This document shows, in pieces, positions 40,888-48,851 of a DNA stretch of 52,380 bases. Under the pieces are notes generated by a model, which was not told where the DNA came from, ran no database searches, and saw only the letters and a program-made list of their open reading frames with translations. Source of the DNA: a bacterium (GTDB taxonomy: Bacteria; Desulfobacterota; Binatia; UBA12015); the NCBI GenBank assembly GCA_030430245.1, contig JAUIFY010000007.1, positions 1 through 52,380 of the forward strand. The letters are read 5' to 3'. A program made the position numbers and the translations under genes. The first letter of the stretch is position 1. Every line of letters starts with the position of its first letter.

Positions 40888-41304
40888 TCACGGCTGCGGG
40901 GGGGTCGGCAGTCCGCTGTCGATGATCCGGGTGACGAAGGGCTCGTTCGAGAGCTCTGCGAGCACGGCGGCCCAGCTCGTCTGGCCGGTATTGCCGACGC
41001 ACAGCGCCTGATCCGGACGGCAGCCGACTCGCCCGGGGACGCCGGAGTGGCAGCGAACGGTGCGGTCGATGCTCTCGACGCCACCGGTCGCGTTCGGGTC
41101 GTTCGGCACGCAGAACTCGTACGTGAGGGGTTGGAAGCCCGCGTCGGGTCGATTGCCCTGCGGATCGATCTGCCGAAGGTCGAATTCGACGACGCCGGGC
41201 CGCATCGGCGGCGGGGGAGCGGAGTTTCCCACGAGGCCGGCGCAGCCGGCCGTCGCGAGTGCGAGGAGGAGGAGAAGGGTGTCCGGTCGACGGGGTCGCG
41301 GCAT
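40888..41304 (-). CDS. Small cysteine-containing lipoprotein downstream of the TonB receptor
   Basis: A 138-residue protein. The signal peptide LLLLLALATAGCAGL has a lipobox (ATAGC), so it is a predicted lipoprotein. The mature domain has four further cysteines (FCVPNDP, VRCHSG, VGCRPD, ALCVGN), which may make two disulfides. No family is recognised. AGGAG precedes ATG 41304, only 9 bp after the TonB-dependent receptor stop, so the two are very probably co-transcribed and it may sit at the outer membrane with the receptor. Confidence 0.8.
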   Translation of the reverse strand: MPRPRRPDTLLLLLALATAGCAGLVGNSAPPPPMRPGVVEFDLRQIDPQGNRPDAGFQPLTYEFCVPNDPNATGGVESIDRTVRCHSGVPGRVGCRPDQALCVGNTGQTSWAAVLAELSNEPFVTRIIDSGLPTPPQP

Positions 41305-41313
41305 CGTTGACTC

Positions 41314-43701
41314 CTATTCGAACATGTACGTCAGCTCCGCACCCCACAGGCGGGGTGGGGCGTAGCTCCGCTGGATGATGCCCAGCGCGCCCGCGATGGG
41401 CAGCACCGCGTTGAAGTACGTCTCGTCGGCGAGGTTCCGGCCCCACAGCGCCACCTGTGCGCGGTCGCCCAGGAAGTCGTAGCTGAGTCGGGCATTGATC
41501 AGGTTGTAGCCGCCCTGCGTCGCTTGCGGGAGCTCCGGTCCGACGAACATCTCGGAGGCGCGGTACGCCCACTCGATGCGCGGCGTGAGGTATCCGCCGA
41601 GCCAGCCTTCCGCTTCGATCGGGATCGAGTACTGCGCGGTCACCATCGAGTTGTACTCGGGTGCGTTGGGCAGCCGCTCCCCGGAGCGGTCGAGCGGCTC
41701 CTGGCCCCCCAGCGAATTCACCGAGTTCGGAAAGGAGTCGTACTTCGCGTCGAGGTAGCCGATCAGTCCCGTCACGCGGAGGCCGTCGATCGGGATCGCC
41801 TGGATCTCCGCCTCGACCCCACGGATCGTCGCTTCGGCTGCATTCAGCGTGAGCTGGCGCACGTTCAGAGTATCGTCGGGGTTGATCGTCGTCTCGAGCT
41901 GCGTCCGCTGGATGTCGTCGTAGCGTGAGTCGAAGAGCGCGAGGTTGAAGGTCACCCGCTGGTCGAAGCCGATCACCTTCGCGCCGAGCTCGAAGTTGTC
42001 GAGCGTCTCCGGCTGGAAGGGGACGAGCCCTGCTTCGGGCTCGCCCTGCAGAACCGCGTTCAGCCCACCGCCCTTGAAGCCGCGCGAGTACGTGAAGTAG
42101 CCCATCAGGTGGTCGAGGGCGGCCGGTTCGAGCCAGTCGTCCGGCGCGAAGAGCGCAAGGCTCGCCATCGGCGTCCACGACGAGAAGGTCTCCGAGTCGG
42201 AGACGTCGACGATCATCTGCTCGTCCTCGGGCAGGTTCAGATTGAAGTTCTGCTGCTCGCCGGTCTTCTCGTCCTCGGTGTAGCGCAATCCGGCGGTGAC
42301 GCTCATCCAATCGACGGGTGTCACGGTGCCCTGCGCGAACAGCGCCCAGGTGAAGTTGTCGTTCTGCACGCGGTTCACGTTGCGCTGGTTCACCGACGGA
42401 ACGTAGACGGCGTTGTGGCGATCGGCGTTCTCCCAGAAGAGGAAGAGCCCGCTCACGAGCTCGAGCTTGCCGTCCCAGGTCGATCCGGCCACCTGGAGCT
42501 CCTGTTGGATCTGCTGGGCCTTTCCCGCCTTGCCGTCGATCGGATCCGCGCCGCCGTGGTTCGACAGCTGAATCAGGGTGATGTCGGTCGCGTCGACGTC
42601 GGTGCGCGTGGGGCTCAGCTGGCGACGCCACGAGGTGATCGATTTCGCCACGATGTCGTCGAACGGCCCCGCCGTACCGACGTCGTAGGCGATGGTTCCC
42701 CATGTGCCCCACGAGGATGTCGACGCGTTCTGGTTCGTGTCCGTGGAGATCACCCGGGGGCTCGTGTTTCGGCATTTGTCGTAGTACTCGGGTGTCCCGA
42801 GGCCCACGGACTGGATGAAGACGCACTCGCCGCTCGGGTTGTGAATCTGGTCTTTGAACCAGCTTCCGCTGACGTCGATCGTCAGGTCGTCGGTCGGAAG
42901 AAAGCGGAGAGCGCCGATGAAGGAGATGCCGTTCTCTTCGCCCCAGAACTCGTCGAAGTTCCGGTTGTACGCGTAGCCGTTGCGGTTGCGCGTGGCGAGG
43001 GAGACGCGCGAGAGCAGGCGGTTCTCGATGATCGGAACGTCCAGACTCATCCGCGTGCGCATCTGTCCGAGGTTGCCGGGGCGGAGTGAGATCAGGGCCC
43101 GTAGCTCGTCCGCCGGCTTGACCGTCGTGACGCTCACCGCGCCGCCGACGGTGTTCTTCCCGAAGAGGGTGCCCTGGGGTCCGCGAAGCACTTCGACCGA
43201 CTGGATGTCGACCACGTCGAAGATGGAGCCCTGCGCGCGCGGCAGGTAGACCCCGTCGATGTAGAGTCCGACCCCCGGATCGAACGACACGCCGACACCC
43301 GACGTGCCGACGCCGCGAATGATGATCTGCGCCACCTGGTCGCTCGCGCCCGAGAGGATCGTCAAGTTCGGGACGAGCTGCTGGATCTGATCGATCCGCG
43401 TGATGTTGGAGTTCTGGAGGGAAGCCATGCTGAGCGCGGTGACCGCAATCGGCGTGTCCTCGAGGAATTCCTCGCGCTTGCGGGCGGTGACCGTGATCTC
43501 CTCGACCTTGGCGAGCTCGCGCAGGCCCGCGCCCTCGTCCCGGGCGCCGCTCTCGAAGCCCGAGGCGTCGCGTGCGACCGGGGCGGGCTCCGGCGGGAGG
43601 GATCCCTCTACCGCCGCCGGCTGGGCGTGCGCGCGAGGCGTGGCGGCGAGGAACGGGAGAGCGAGAGCGATGGCGAGAGACGTGGTGTCGGGACGCTTCA
43701 T
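41314..43701 (-). CDS. TonB-dependent receptor
   Basis: A 795-residue outer-membrane receptor. The signal peptide ends near AHA. The TonB-box region VEEITVTARKREEFLED precedes the plug domain (TPIAVTALSMASLQN, QIIIRGVGTSGVG, DGVYLPRAQGSIFD, VLRGPQGTLFGKNTVGGAV). The barrel follows, with repeated strand pairs, and it ends in a C-terminal Tyr-Met-Phe-Glu. AAGGAGCTCCG precedes ATG 43701. The plug resembles the large TonB receptor group common in sphingomonads and related bacteria, which import diverse organic substrates as well as siderophores; the substrate cannot be predicted. A lipoprotein gene follows 9 bp later. Confidence 0.95.
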   Translation of the reverse strand: MKRPDTTSLAIALALPFLAATPRAHAQPAAVEGSLPPEPAPVARDASGFESGARDEGAGLRELAKVEEITVTARKREEFLEDTPIAVTALSMASLQNSNITRIDQIQQLVPNLTILSGASDQVAQIIIRGVGTSGVGVSFDPGVGLYIDGVYLPRAQGSIFDVVDIQSVEVLRGPQGTLFGKNTVGGAVSVTTVKPADELRALISLRPGNLGQMRTRMSLDVPIIENRLLSRVSLATRNRNGYAYNRNFDEFWGEENGISFIGALRFLPTDDLTIDVSGSWFKDQIHNPSGECVFIQSVGLGTPEYYDKCRNTSPRVISTDTNQNASTSSWGTWGTIAYDVGTAGPFDDIVAKSITSWRRQLSPTRTDVDATDITLIQLSNHGGADPIDGKAGKAQQIQQELQVAGSTWDGKLELVSGLFLFWENADRHNAVYVPSVNQRNVNRVQNDNFTWALFAQGTVTPVDWMSVTAGLRYTEDEKTGEQQNFNLNLPEDEQMIVDVSDSETFSSWTPMASLALFAPDDWLEPAALDHLMGYFTYSRGFKGGGLNAVLQGEPEAGLVPFQPETLDNFELGAKVIGFDQRVTFNLALFDSRYDDIQRTQLETTINPDDTLNVRQLTLNAAEATIRGVEAEIQAIPIDGLRVTGLIGYLDAKYDSFPNSVNSLGGQEPLDRSGERLPNAPEYNSMVTAQYSIPIEAEGWLGGYLTPRIEWAYRASEMFVGPELPQATQGGYNLINARLSYDFLGDRAQVALWGRNLADETYFNAVLPIAGALGIIQRSYAPPRLWGAELTYMFE

Positions 43702-43789
43702 CGGAGCTCCTTCCGGAGCGAGCCTTACCCCATCCCGCCCGGGGGCGGAAACGTTCCGTCGGGAACCGGCCCGTGAGCACGGGCGCGTC

Positions 43790-44153
43790 GGCGGGTGTGC
43801 GCTCGCACGACCGCGATGCTCCTCGAGCCGCGCCGGCGGCGACCGTGGGGCCGATTGCGGGCGAACCGAACGCGTGGCGCGTCTTGCTTTCGGGGTTGCC
43901 GGCGGGGCGCCGTGCGGCTCTCGAGGTTCGTGTACATCGTAAAGGAGCCGCCCTCGGGATCGATCTCCTTGCACAGCGCCATGCGCACCGGGGGTCGTCC
44001 GTCGGGATCCACCGTGGCGAGGGCCGCGGCGTGGGGACTCTCTTGGCGGCGGGGGTCGAACGCCTCGCGAAGTCACTCCCGAACGATCGGGACGGGCTCT
44101 CGGGGACGGGGATCCTCCGCGAGCCAGGCGTCGGGCCGCGCCTCGTCGCCCAT
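43790..44153 (-). pseudogene. Degraded pyridoxamine 5'-phosphate oxidase gene (pdxH)
   Basis: Minus-strand reading from ATG 44153 gives MGDEARPDAWLAEDPRPREP, VPIVRE, then TGA where PdxH proteins have Trp (REW), then LREAFDPRRQESPHAAALAT, VDPDGRPPVRMALCKEIDP and FTMYTNLESR, which match the FMN-binding N-terminal half of PdxH closely. After NLESR the expected continuation lies in a different frame (PAGNPESKTRHAFGSPAIGP), so there is a frameshift too, and the C-terminal half is largely unrecognisable. The lesions (nonsense, frameshift, loss of the C-terminus) make this a pseudogene. The remains fill the 627-bp gap between the receptor and the DUF1329 gene; positions 44154-44328 show nothing else. 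Confidence 0.85.
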
Positions 44154-44328
44154 GGGGATTCTGACCCTCCACCCCGGGGGACGTCACGTGCCGCGGGCTG
44201 ATCGAGGTCATGCCCCCTTTTTCGCCGCCTTCGGGCTTGGTTGGGCGATCGGAACTGTTGTATGCCCGACGCAGGACCTCGGCACACGATCCGTAAGCCA
44301 CAATTCACAGGAAACGTAAGGAGTCGTC

Positions 44329-45678
44329 ATGCGAACAGGTACGGGACCCCGGTTGCGGGGAGCCTCGATCGGCGTCGTCGCCGCGCTCGGAGCCCTCGCG
44401 CTCCTCGTCACGAGCCCGGCGTCGGCGGAGCGCTACAACCAGCTCACGCCGGAGAACGAGGCCGTGCGAGCCGACGCGTGGACCCTCGACAGCTCGAACT
44501 GGGAGAAGGCGGAGAATCTCCTGCCGCCATCCGTGCTGAAGCGGCTCAAATCCGGGGACTACACGTTCACCGTCGTTCCCGTCGACGACGAGAAGTTCAA
44601 GAACAACCTGGGCCAGAACTACTGGGCGGCCTCGGAGGCGAACGAGGGCAAGTACGATCTCGACCCGGAGACGTGCGGTCTCAAGTACGCGGACTCGGGG
44701 GAGATCCCCGATCACGTCTTCGGGAAGCCGTTTCCGCGGATCGATCCCAAGGACCCTCTGGCGGCCTGCAAGATCGCCTGGAACTTCTATCTCGGCAACC
44801 AGCTGGGCGGTGGCGTCGGCGCCACCTTCACGCTGAACGGCGTCGACGGTGACGGGGAGTTCCGCCGCATCAAGATGTTCCTCCACATCAACGGCTACCA
44901 GGGGCGGGTCGAGAAGGCGAAGGAGAACCCCGAGAACCTTCGCGCGACGTCGCTCTCCCATGCGATGGAGCCGGCGGACGCCGAGGGCGTGAACATCCTG
45001 ACGCAGCAGCTCAACGACTGGACGTCGGCGGACCGCATGTGGGCGTACCTGCCGCAGACGCGGCGTGCTCGCCGCGTGAACGCGGCCACCCGGTCCGATC
45101 CGCTCGCCGGTCTCGACATCTTCTCCGACGACCTGAACTGCTTCGCGGGCAAGCCCGAGTACTACAAGTGGAAGCTCATCGGCGAAGGGAAGGTCCTCGC
45201 GCCCGTCATCGGCCCCTACGCGCTGCCGCAGGAGAAGGAGAGCGACACGCGCATGAACGTCCGGATCCCGTATCTCAAGGCGGGTTACGAGACGCCGGGA
45301 CACGAGGGGGCGAACTGGCTGATCACCCAGAACCTCACCCTGGTCGAGCGACCGGCCTGGATCCTCGAGGGCTTCTCGACCGACCCGTACTACAACTTCG
45401 GCAAGGTGATCATGTACGTCGACAAGGACATGGGGCGGATCTACTGGAAGGACGTCCACAATCGCGCCGGCGAGTACTTCTACACGGCGATGTGCGGCTA
45501 CCACTTCTCGAACAACGAGGACGGGAGCTACGGCGTCGTCACGCCGAATCTCGTCATGGGCGTGAACGACAAGACCAACCGTGCCGCACTCGGCGGGCGG
45601 TACGACGCCCAGTTCATCGAGAAGGACTTCGATCCGAACTACTTCTCGCTGCGCGCCCTGTCGCGGCTGTCCGACTGA
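44329..45678 (+). CDS. DUF1329 family outer-membrane-associated protein
   Basis: A 449-residue exported protein with a signal peptide ending SPASA. DUF1329 hallmarks include NYWAASEANEGKYDLDPET, PFPRIDPKDPLAACKIAWNF, LPQTRRARRVNA, the conserved GLDIFSDDLNCFAGKPEYYKWKL-type block (here broken as DIFSDDLNCFAGKPEYY), and WILEGFSTDPYYNFGK. DUF1329 proteins are widespread in gamma- and deltaproteobacteria, usually next to DUF1302 and RND genes in lipid or steroid uptake/degradation regions, and have an LolA/LolB-like fold. GTAAGGAG precedes ATG 44329. It is divergent from the receptor region across the pdxH remnant, and followed by an NTF2-like gene after 14 bp. Confidence 0.93.
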   Translation: MRTGTGPRLRGASIGVVAALGALALLVTSPASAERYNQLTPENEAVRADAWTLDSSNWEKAENLLPPSVLKRLKSGDYTFTVVPVDDEKFKNNLGQNYWAASEANEGKYDLDPETCGLKYADSGEIPDHVFGKPFPRIDPKDPLAACKIAWNFYLGNQLGGGVGATFTLNGVDGDGEFRRIKMFLHINGYQGRVEKAKENPENLRATSLSHAMEPADAEGVNILTQQLNDWTSADRMWAYLPQTRRARRVNAATRSDPLAGLDIFSDDLNCFAGKPEYYKWKLIGEGKVLAPVIGPYALPQEKESDTRMNVRIPYLKAGYETPGHEGANWLITQNLTLVERPAWILEGFSTDPYYNFGKVIMYVDKDMGRIYWKDVHNRAGEYFYTAMCGYHFSNNEDGSYGVVTPNLVMGVNDKTNRAALGGRYDAQFIEKDFDPNYFSLRALSRLSD

Positions 45679-45692
45679 GGGGGACCAGGTTC

Positions 45693-46184
45693 ATGAGAAC
45701 GCTTCTTTCGCTTGCAATCGCCCTGGTCGCCGGTGTCGCGTTCGCGCAGCCGGCCCCGACGCCTCTCGCCGACCAGACCGATGCGGAGGTCCGCGCCATG
45801 ACCGATCAGTTCGTGGCGAACTGGAATCAGCACGACACCGCCGCGATGGCGGCGCTGTGGACCGAAGACGGTGATCACATGGAGCCGGACGGGCGAACCG
45901 TCTACGGCCCGAAGGAGGTCAAGCGCCTCTTCGACATCGAGCACGGGAGCGTCTTCAAGGACTCCGAGCTGAACCTCGTCGTGGAGCGTGTGCGCGCCGT
46001 CGGGAAGGACACGGCGATCGCCGACGGGACCTACGAGCTGTTCAACGCGCGCGACCCGGCCGGAAACGACATCGGAACCCGGACGGGGTACTTCTTCTTC
46101 GTCGTCGTGCGCGACGGTGGCGGCTGGAAGGTGAGCGCGTCGCGTTTGATGCTGCCGGCGAACCTGATCTGGCGCGCACAGTAG
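45693..46184 (+). CDS. Exported NTF2-like (SnoaL/SgcJ type) protein
   Basis: A 163-residue protein with a signal peptide ending AFAQ. The mature domain reads EVRAMTDQFVANWNQHDTAAMAALWTEDGDHMEPDG, a typical start of the SgcJ/EcaC NTF2-like family, continuing to RTGYFFFVVVRDGGGWKVSASR. The NTF2 cone fold binds a small ligand or forms dimers; most such proteins are of unknown function. It lies 14 bp after the DUF1329 gene, so they probably form an operon and act in the periplasm. Confidence 0.9.
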   Translation: MRTLLSLAIALVAGVAFAQPAPTPLADQTDAEVRAMTDQFVANWNQHDTAAMAALWTEDGDHMEPDGRTVYGPKEVKRLFDIEHGSVFKDSELNLVVERVRAVGKDTAIADGTYELFNARDPAGNDIGTRTGYFFFVVVRDGGGWKVSASRLMLPANLIWRAQ

Positions 46185-46201
46185 AGGGGAGGGGCCCGCG
46201 C

Positions 46202-46642
46202 TCAGTCCTTGGAGATCCAGCGATCGCCCGAGCGGAAGCCCCAATCCTGGCGGCGTCTTCCTACCACGACGAGCGACCATGCGCCGCGGCAGCGCACGAT
46301 CCGGTGCGCGTGCTGCGGCGCGAAGCGCCGGAGGTGCGGCGCGCGCAGCAGGCGCGACGTCCGGCGCCCGTCGGGGTGGAGGATCTCCTCCTCGTAGGAC
46401 CCGCGGAACAGGAACGAGACGAACGTGCGCGGGTGGTTGTGCGGCTCCTCGGGGTCGTCGAAGCGAAAATGATGCAGATAGACCCGCCTCGGTCCGAGGG
46501 TCGCGAGGACCCAGCGGTCGAGGTAGGTGACGCCGCCCCGGCCGATCGCCTCGTAGGGGAAGAGGCGGTGGGCGAGGCGCGCGAGCCACGGAGGGCGTTC
46601 GAATCCCTCCGGCTCCGCCTCGATGGTCGTCGACTCCGGCAT
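46202..46642 (-). CDS. Cupin-like protein
   Basis: A 146-residue protein. The centre has LHHFRFDDPEEPHNHPRTFVSFLFRGSYEEE and then HLRRFAPQHAHRIVRCRGAW, that is, a histidine-rich jelly-roll pattern (HNHP...E...H) as in cupins that bind a metal. The start ATG 46642 is selected because the N-terminus to residue 25 (MPESTTIEAEPEGFERPPWL) fits a leader to the domain; the open frame further upstream is proline/arginine-rich. It is convergent with the NTF2-like gene (17 bp) and divergent from the Tgt-MnmC fusion. The substrate is unknown. Confidence 0.78.
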   Translation of the reverse strand: MPESTTIEAEPEGFERPPWLARLAHRLFPYEAIGRGGVTYLDRWVLATLGPRRVYLHHFRFDDPEEPHNHPRTFVSFLFRGSYEEEILHPDGRRTSRLLRAPHLRRFAPQHAHRIVRCRGAWSLVVVGRRRQDWGFRSGDRWISKD

Positions 46643-46760
46643 CTCTCGTGCTCTGGACCCAACCGGTCCCGTCCGGCCGGAGCAAGTCCACCGGTCCACC
46701 CCCGATTCTAGCCGATTCCGGCGGCCGCGCGAGGGGGGCCGGTCTGCTAGCGTGGCCGGG

Positions 46761-48788
46761 ATGGCACGGCTCGGCTTCCGGCTCGACGCGACCGCCAGCG
46801 GAACCCGCGCCCGCGCCGGTGTGCTCGAGACTCGCCGAGGGGCCGTCGAGACGCCGGTCTTCATGCCCGTCGGGACGCACGCCACGGTCAAGGGGATCCG
46901 GCCCGAGGATCTCCGGGCGGCCGGCGGACGGATCCTTCTGGCGAACGCCTACCATCTTCTCCTGCGCCCCGGGCCGGAGGTGTTCGAGCAGGTCGGAGGC
47001 ATCCATCGGTTCATGAACTGGGATGGCCTCGTCCTCACGGACTCCGGCGGCTTCCAGGTCTTCTCGCTACCGAACGACCGCGTGATCTCGGAGGAAGGAG
47101 CCGTTTTCAAGAGCTACCTGGATGGCTCCCGAATCGTGTTGGGGCCCGAGCGCAGCATCGCCACCCAGCTCTCGATCGGGAGCGACATCCTCATGGCGAT
47201 GGACCACTGCGTTCCCTCGACGTCGGAGCACGCCGTCGCGGAGGCGGCGATGGAGCGGACGCACCGCTGGGCGGTGCGGAGCCTCGAGGCGCGCGGGGAT
47301 GCCGAGGTGGCTCTCTTCGGCATCGTGCAGGGGGCGTGCTTCGACGATCTGCGCGAGCGAAGTGCCGCGGCCATCACCGCGTTGCCGTTCGACGGGTACG
47401 CGATCGGAGGCCTGGCCGTCGGCGAGTCGAAGGAGGAGCGCGAGCGCTGTACCGCCCTCGCGAGCGATCTGCTGCCGGAGGATCGGCCCCGCTACCTGAT
47501 GGGCGTGGGTATGCCCATCGATCTGCTCGAGGCGGTCGACCGCGGGATCGACATGTTCGACTGCACGATTCCGTCGCTGCTCGCCCGTCAGGGCGTCGCG
47601 TTCACGTCCCGGGGGCGGGTCGACGTGTTCCGCGGGGTCTACAAGCGCGACGAGCGGCCGCTGGATTTCTCGTGCGCCTGTCCTGCTTGCGGGTCGTACA
47701 CCCGCGCGTATCTGCACCATCTGACGAAGGCGACCGAGCCGCTCGGGTGGTCGCTTCTGACGCTCCACAACCTCCGCTTCTACCACGGGCTCATGGCCTC
47801 GATGCGCGAGCACGTCGTGCGCGGCACGTTCGCGGCGTTTCGCGACGAGCAGCGTCCGCTCCTCGGCCGGACGGATGAGGAGCATCCGGCAGTCACGTCG
47901 AAGCCGCGCCGACGCCGACTCGGCGAGGACGCCCTGGAGCGCTTCGAGGTGCGGGTCTCGGCCGGCGGCTTCGCCTCGATCGCGGATCGGGCCTCGGGCG
48001 AGGTCATGCACTCGAGCATCGACCCGAGCATCGAGTCGCGCGAGCTCTACGTGGAGCAGGGGCGGGTCCGGGACCGCCTGCGGGAGGACCCGACCGCTCC
48101 TCTGGTGATCTGGGACGTGGGGCTCGGAGCCGCGCACAACGCGATGGCCGCGCTCGCCTGCTGCGAGGCGAGCGGAAACCCCGAGCAGCGCCCGGTGCAG
48201 ATCGTGAGCTTCGAGAACGATGCCGGATCGCTCCGCCTCGCGCTGCGAAATGCCCACCGGTTCCCGCACCTCCAGTGTGCGGCGCCCAACCACGTGCTCC
48301 GTTTCGGGGAGTGGCGCTCCGAGCTCGTCCCCCTCGTCTGGACCTTTCTCGAAGGCGACTTCCTCGATCGGTTGGTCGACGCACCGACGCCGGACCTGAT
48401 CTTCTACGACCCCTTCTCGGCGAAGACGGACACGGCTCTTTGGACGCTCGCGTGCTTCGAGCGCGTCTACGCGGCCTGCGCGGGCAACGACACGGAGCTC
48501 TTCACGTACTCCGCGTCGACCGCGGCACGCACCGCGCTGCTCGCCGCCGGCTTCTTCGTCGGGGTCGGCGCTCCGACGGGATCGCGACCGGAGACCACGC
48601 TTGCCCTGACGCCGCGGGCGGCGCGCCGCGCACGGGTCCGTGGTCGACGGCTTCTGGACGAGCAGTGGCTCGGGCGCTGGCGGCGGAGTCACGCTCCCTT
48701 CCCGGCGGACGTCGGAGAGGGCGACGTGGATCGCGTGCGCGAACGCGTCGAGGGCCACGAACAGTTCTCCGGCGAGGCTCGGCTCTGA
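46761..48788 (+). CDS. tgt: tRNA-guanine transglycosylase fused to an MnmC-type (DUF752) methyltransferase
   Basis: A 675-residue two-enzyme fusion. Residues 1-365 are a bacterial TGT: Asp94 in LTDSGGFQVFSL, MAMDHC, Asp267 in DMFDCTIP (nucleophile), the zinc site Cys305-x-Cys307-x2-Cys310 with His336, and HNLRFYHGLM. The conserved TRN after the nucleophile is SLL, so the tRNA-recognition loop differs. Residues 390-675 are a DUF752/MnmC2-like SAM methyltransferase: SGEVMHSSIDPSIESRELYV, SAM loop DVGLGAAHN, LIFYDPFSAKTDTALWT and ELFTYSASTAARTALLAAGF. TGT inserts preQ1/queuine at G34; MnmC2 methylates nm5U34. Both act on wobble base 34. The frame runs through with no stop or frameshift. Confidence 0.88.
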   Translation: MARLGFRLDATASGTRARAGVLETRRGAVETPVFMPVGTHATVKGIRPEDLRAAGGRILLANAYHLLLRPGPEVFEQVGGIHRFMNWDGLVLTDSGGFQVFSLPNDRVISEEGAVFKSYLDGSRIVLGPERSIATQLSIGSDILMAMDHCVPSTSEHAVAEAAMERTHRWAVRSLEARGDAEVALFGIVQGACFDDLRERSAAAITALPFDGYAIGGLAVGESKEERERCTALASDLLPEDRPRYLMGVGMPIDLLEAVDRGIDMFDCTIPSLLARQGVAFTSRGRVDVFRGVYKRDERPLDFSCACPACGSYTRAYLHHLTKATEPLGWSLLTLHNLRFYHGLMASMREHVVRGTFAAFRDEQRPLLGRTDEEHPAVTSKPRRRRLGEDALERFEVRVSAGGFASIADRASGEVMHSSIDPSIESRELYVEQGRVRDRLREDPTAPLVIWDVGLGAAHNAMAALACCEASGNPEQRPVQIVSFENDAGSLRLALRNAHRFPHLQCAAPNHVLRFGEWRSELVPLVWTFLEGDFLDRLVDAPTPDLIFYDPFSAKTDTALWTLACFERVYAACAGNDTELFTYSASTAARTALLAAGFFVGVGAPTGSRPETTLALTPRAARRARVRGRRLLDEQWLGRWRRSHAPFPADVGEGDVDRVRERVEGHEQFSGEARL

Positions 48789-48851
48789 GGTCGCCACCGT
48801 CCGGAGTGGGCTCGAGAGACGTCGGGCAGACTGGAGCCCGGGCTGGGCCGC

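Noticed and set aside
44073..44082. Second selenocysteine codon (UGA in the PdxH-like frame).
   Set aside because: The UGA replaces a conserved Trp, not Cys, no SECIS-like hairpin was noticed, and a frameshift and lost C-terminus follow. It is a pseudogene lesion.
40799..44308. A 1,169-codon minus-strand frame overlapping the TonB receptor.
   Set aside because: Arg/Pro-rich composition; the receptor occupies another frame with full family motifs.
46590..46612. A GTTCGAATCC string that looks like a tRNA T-loop.
   Set aside because: It lies inside the cupin-like gene and has no acceptor or anticodon stem around it.
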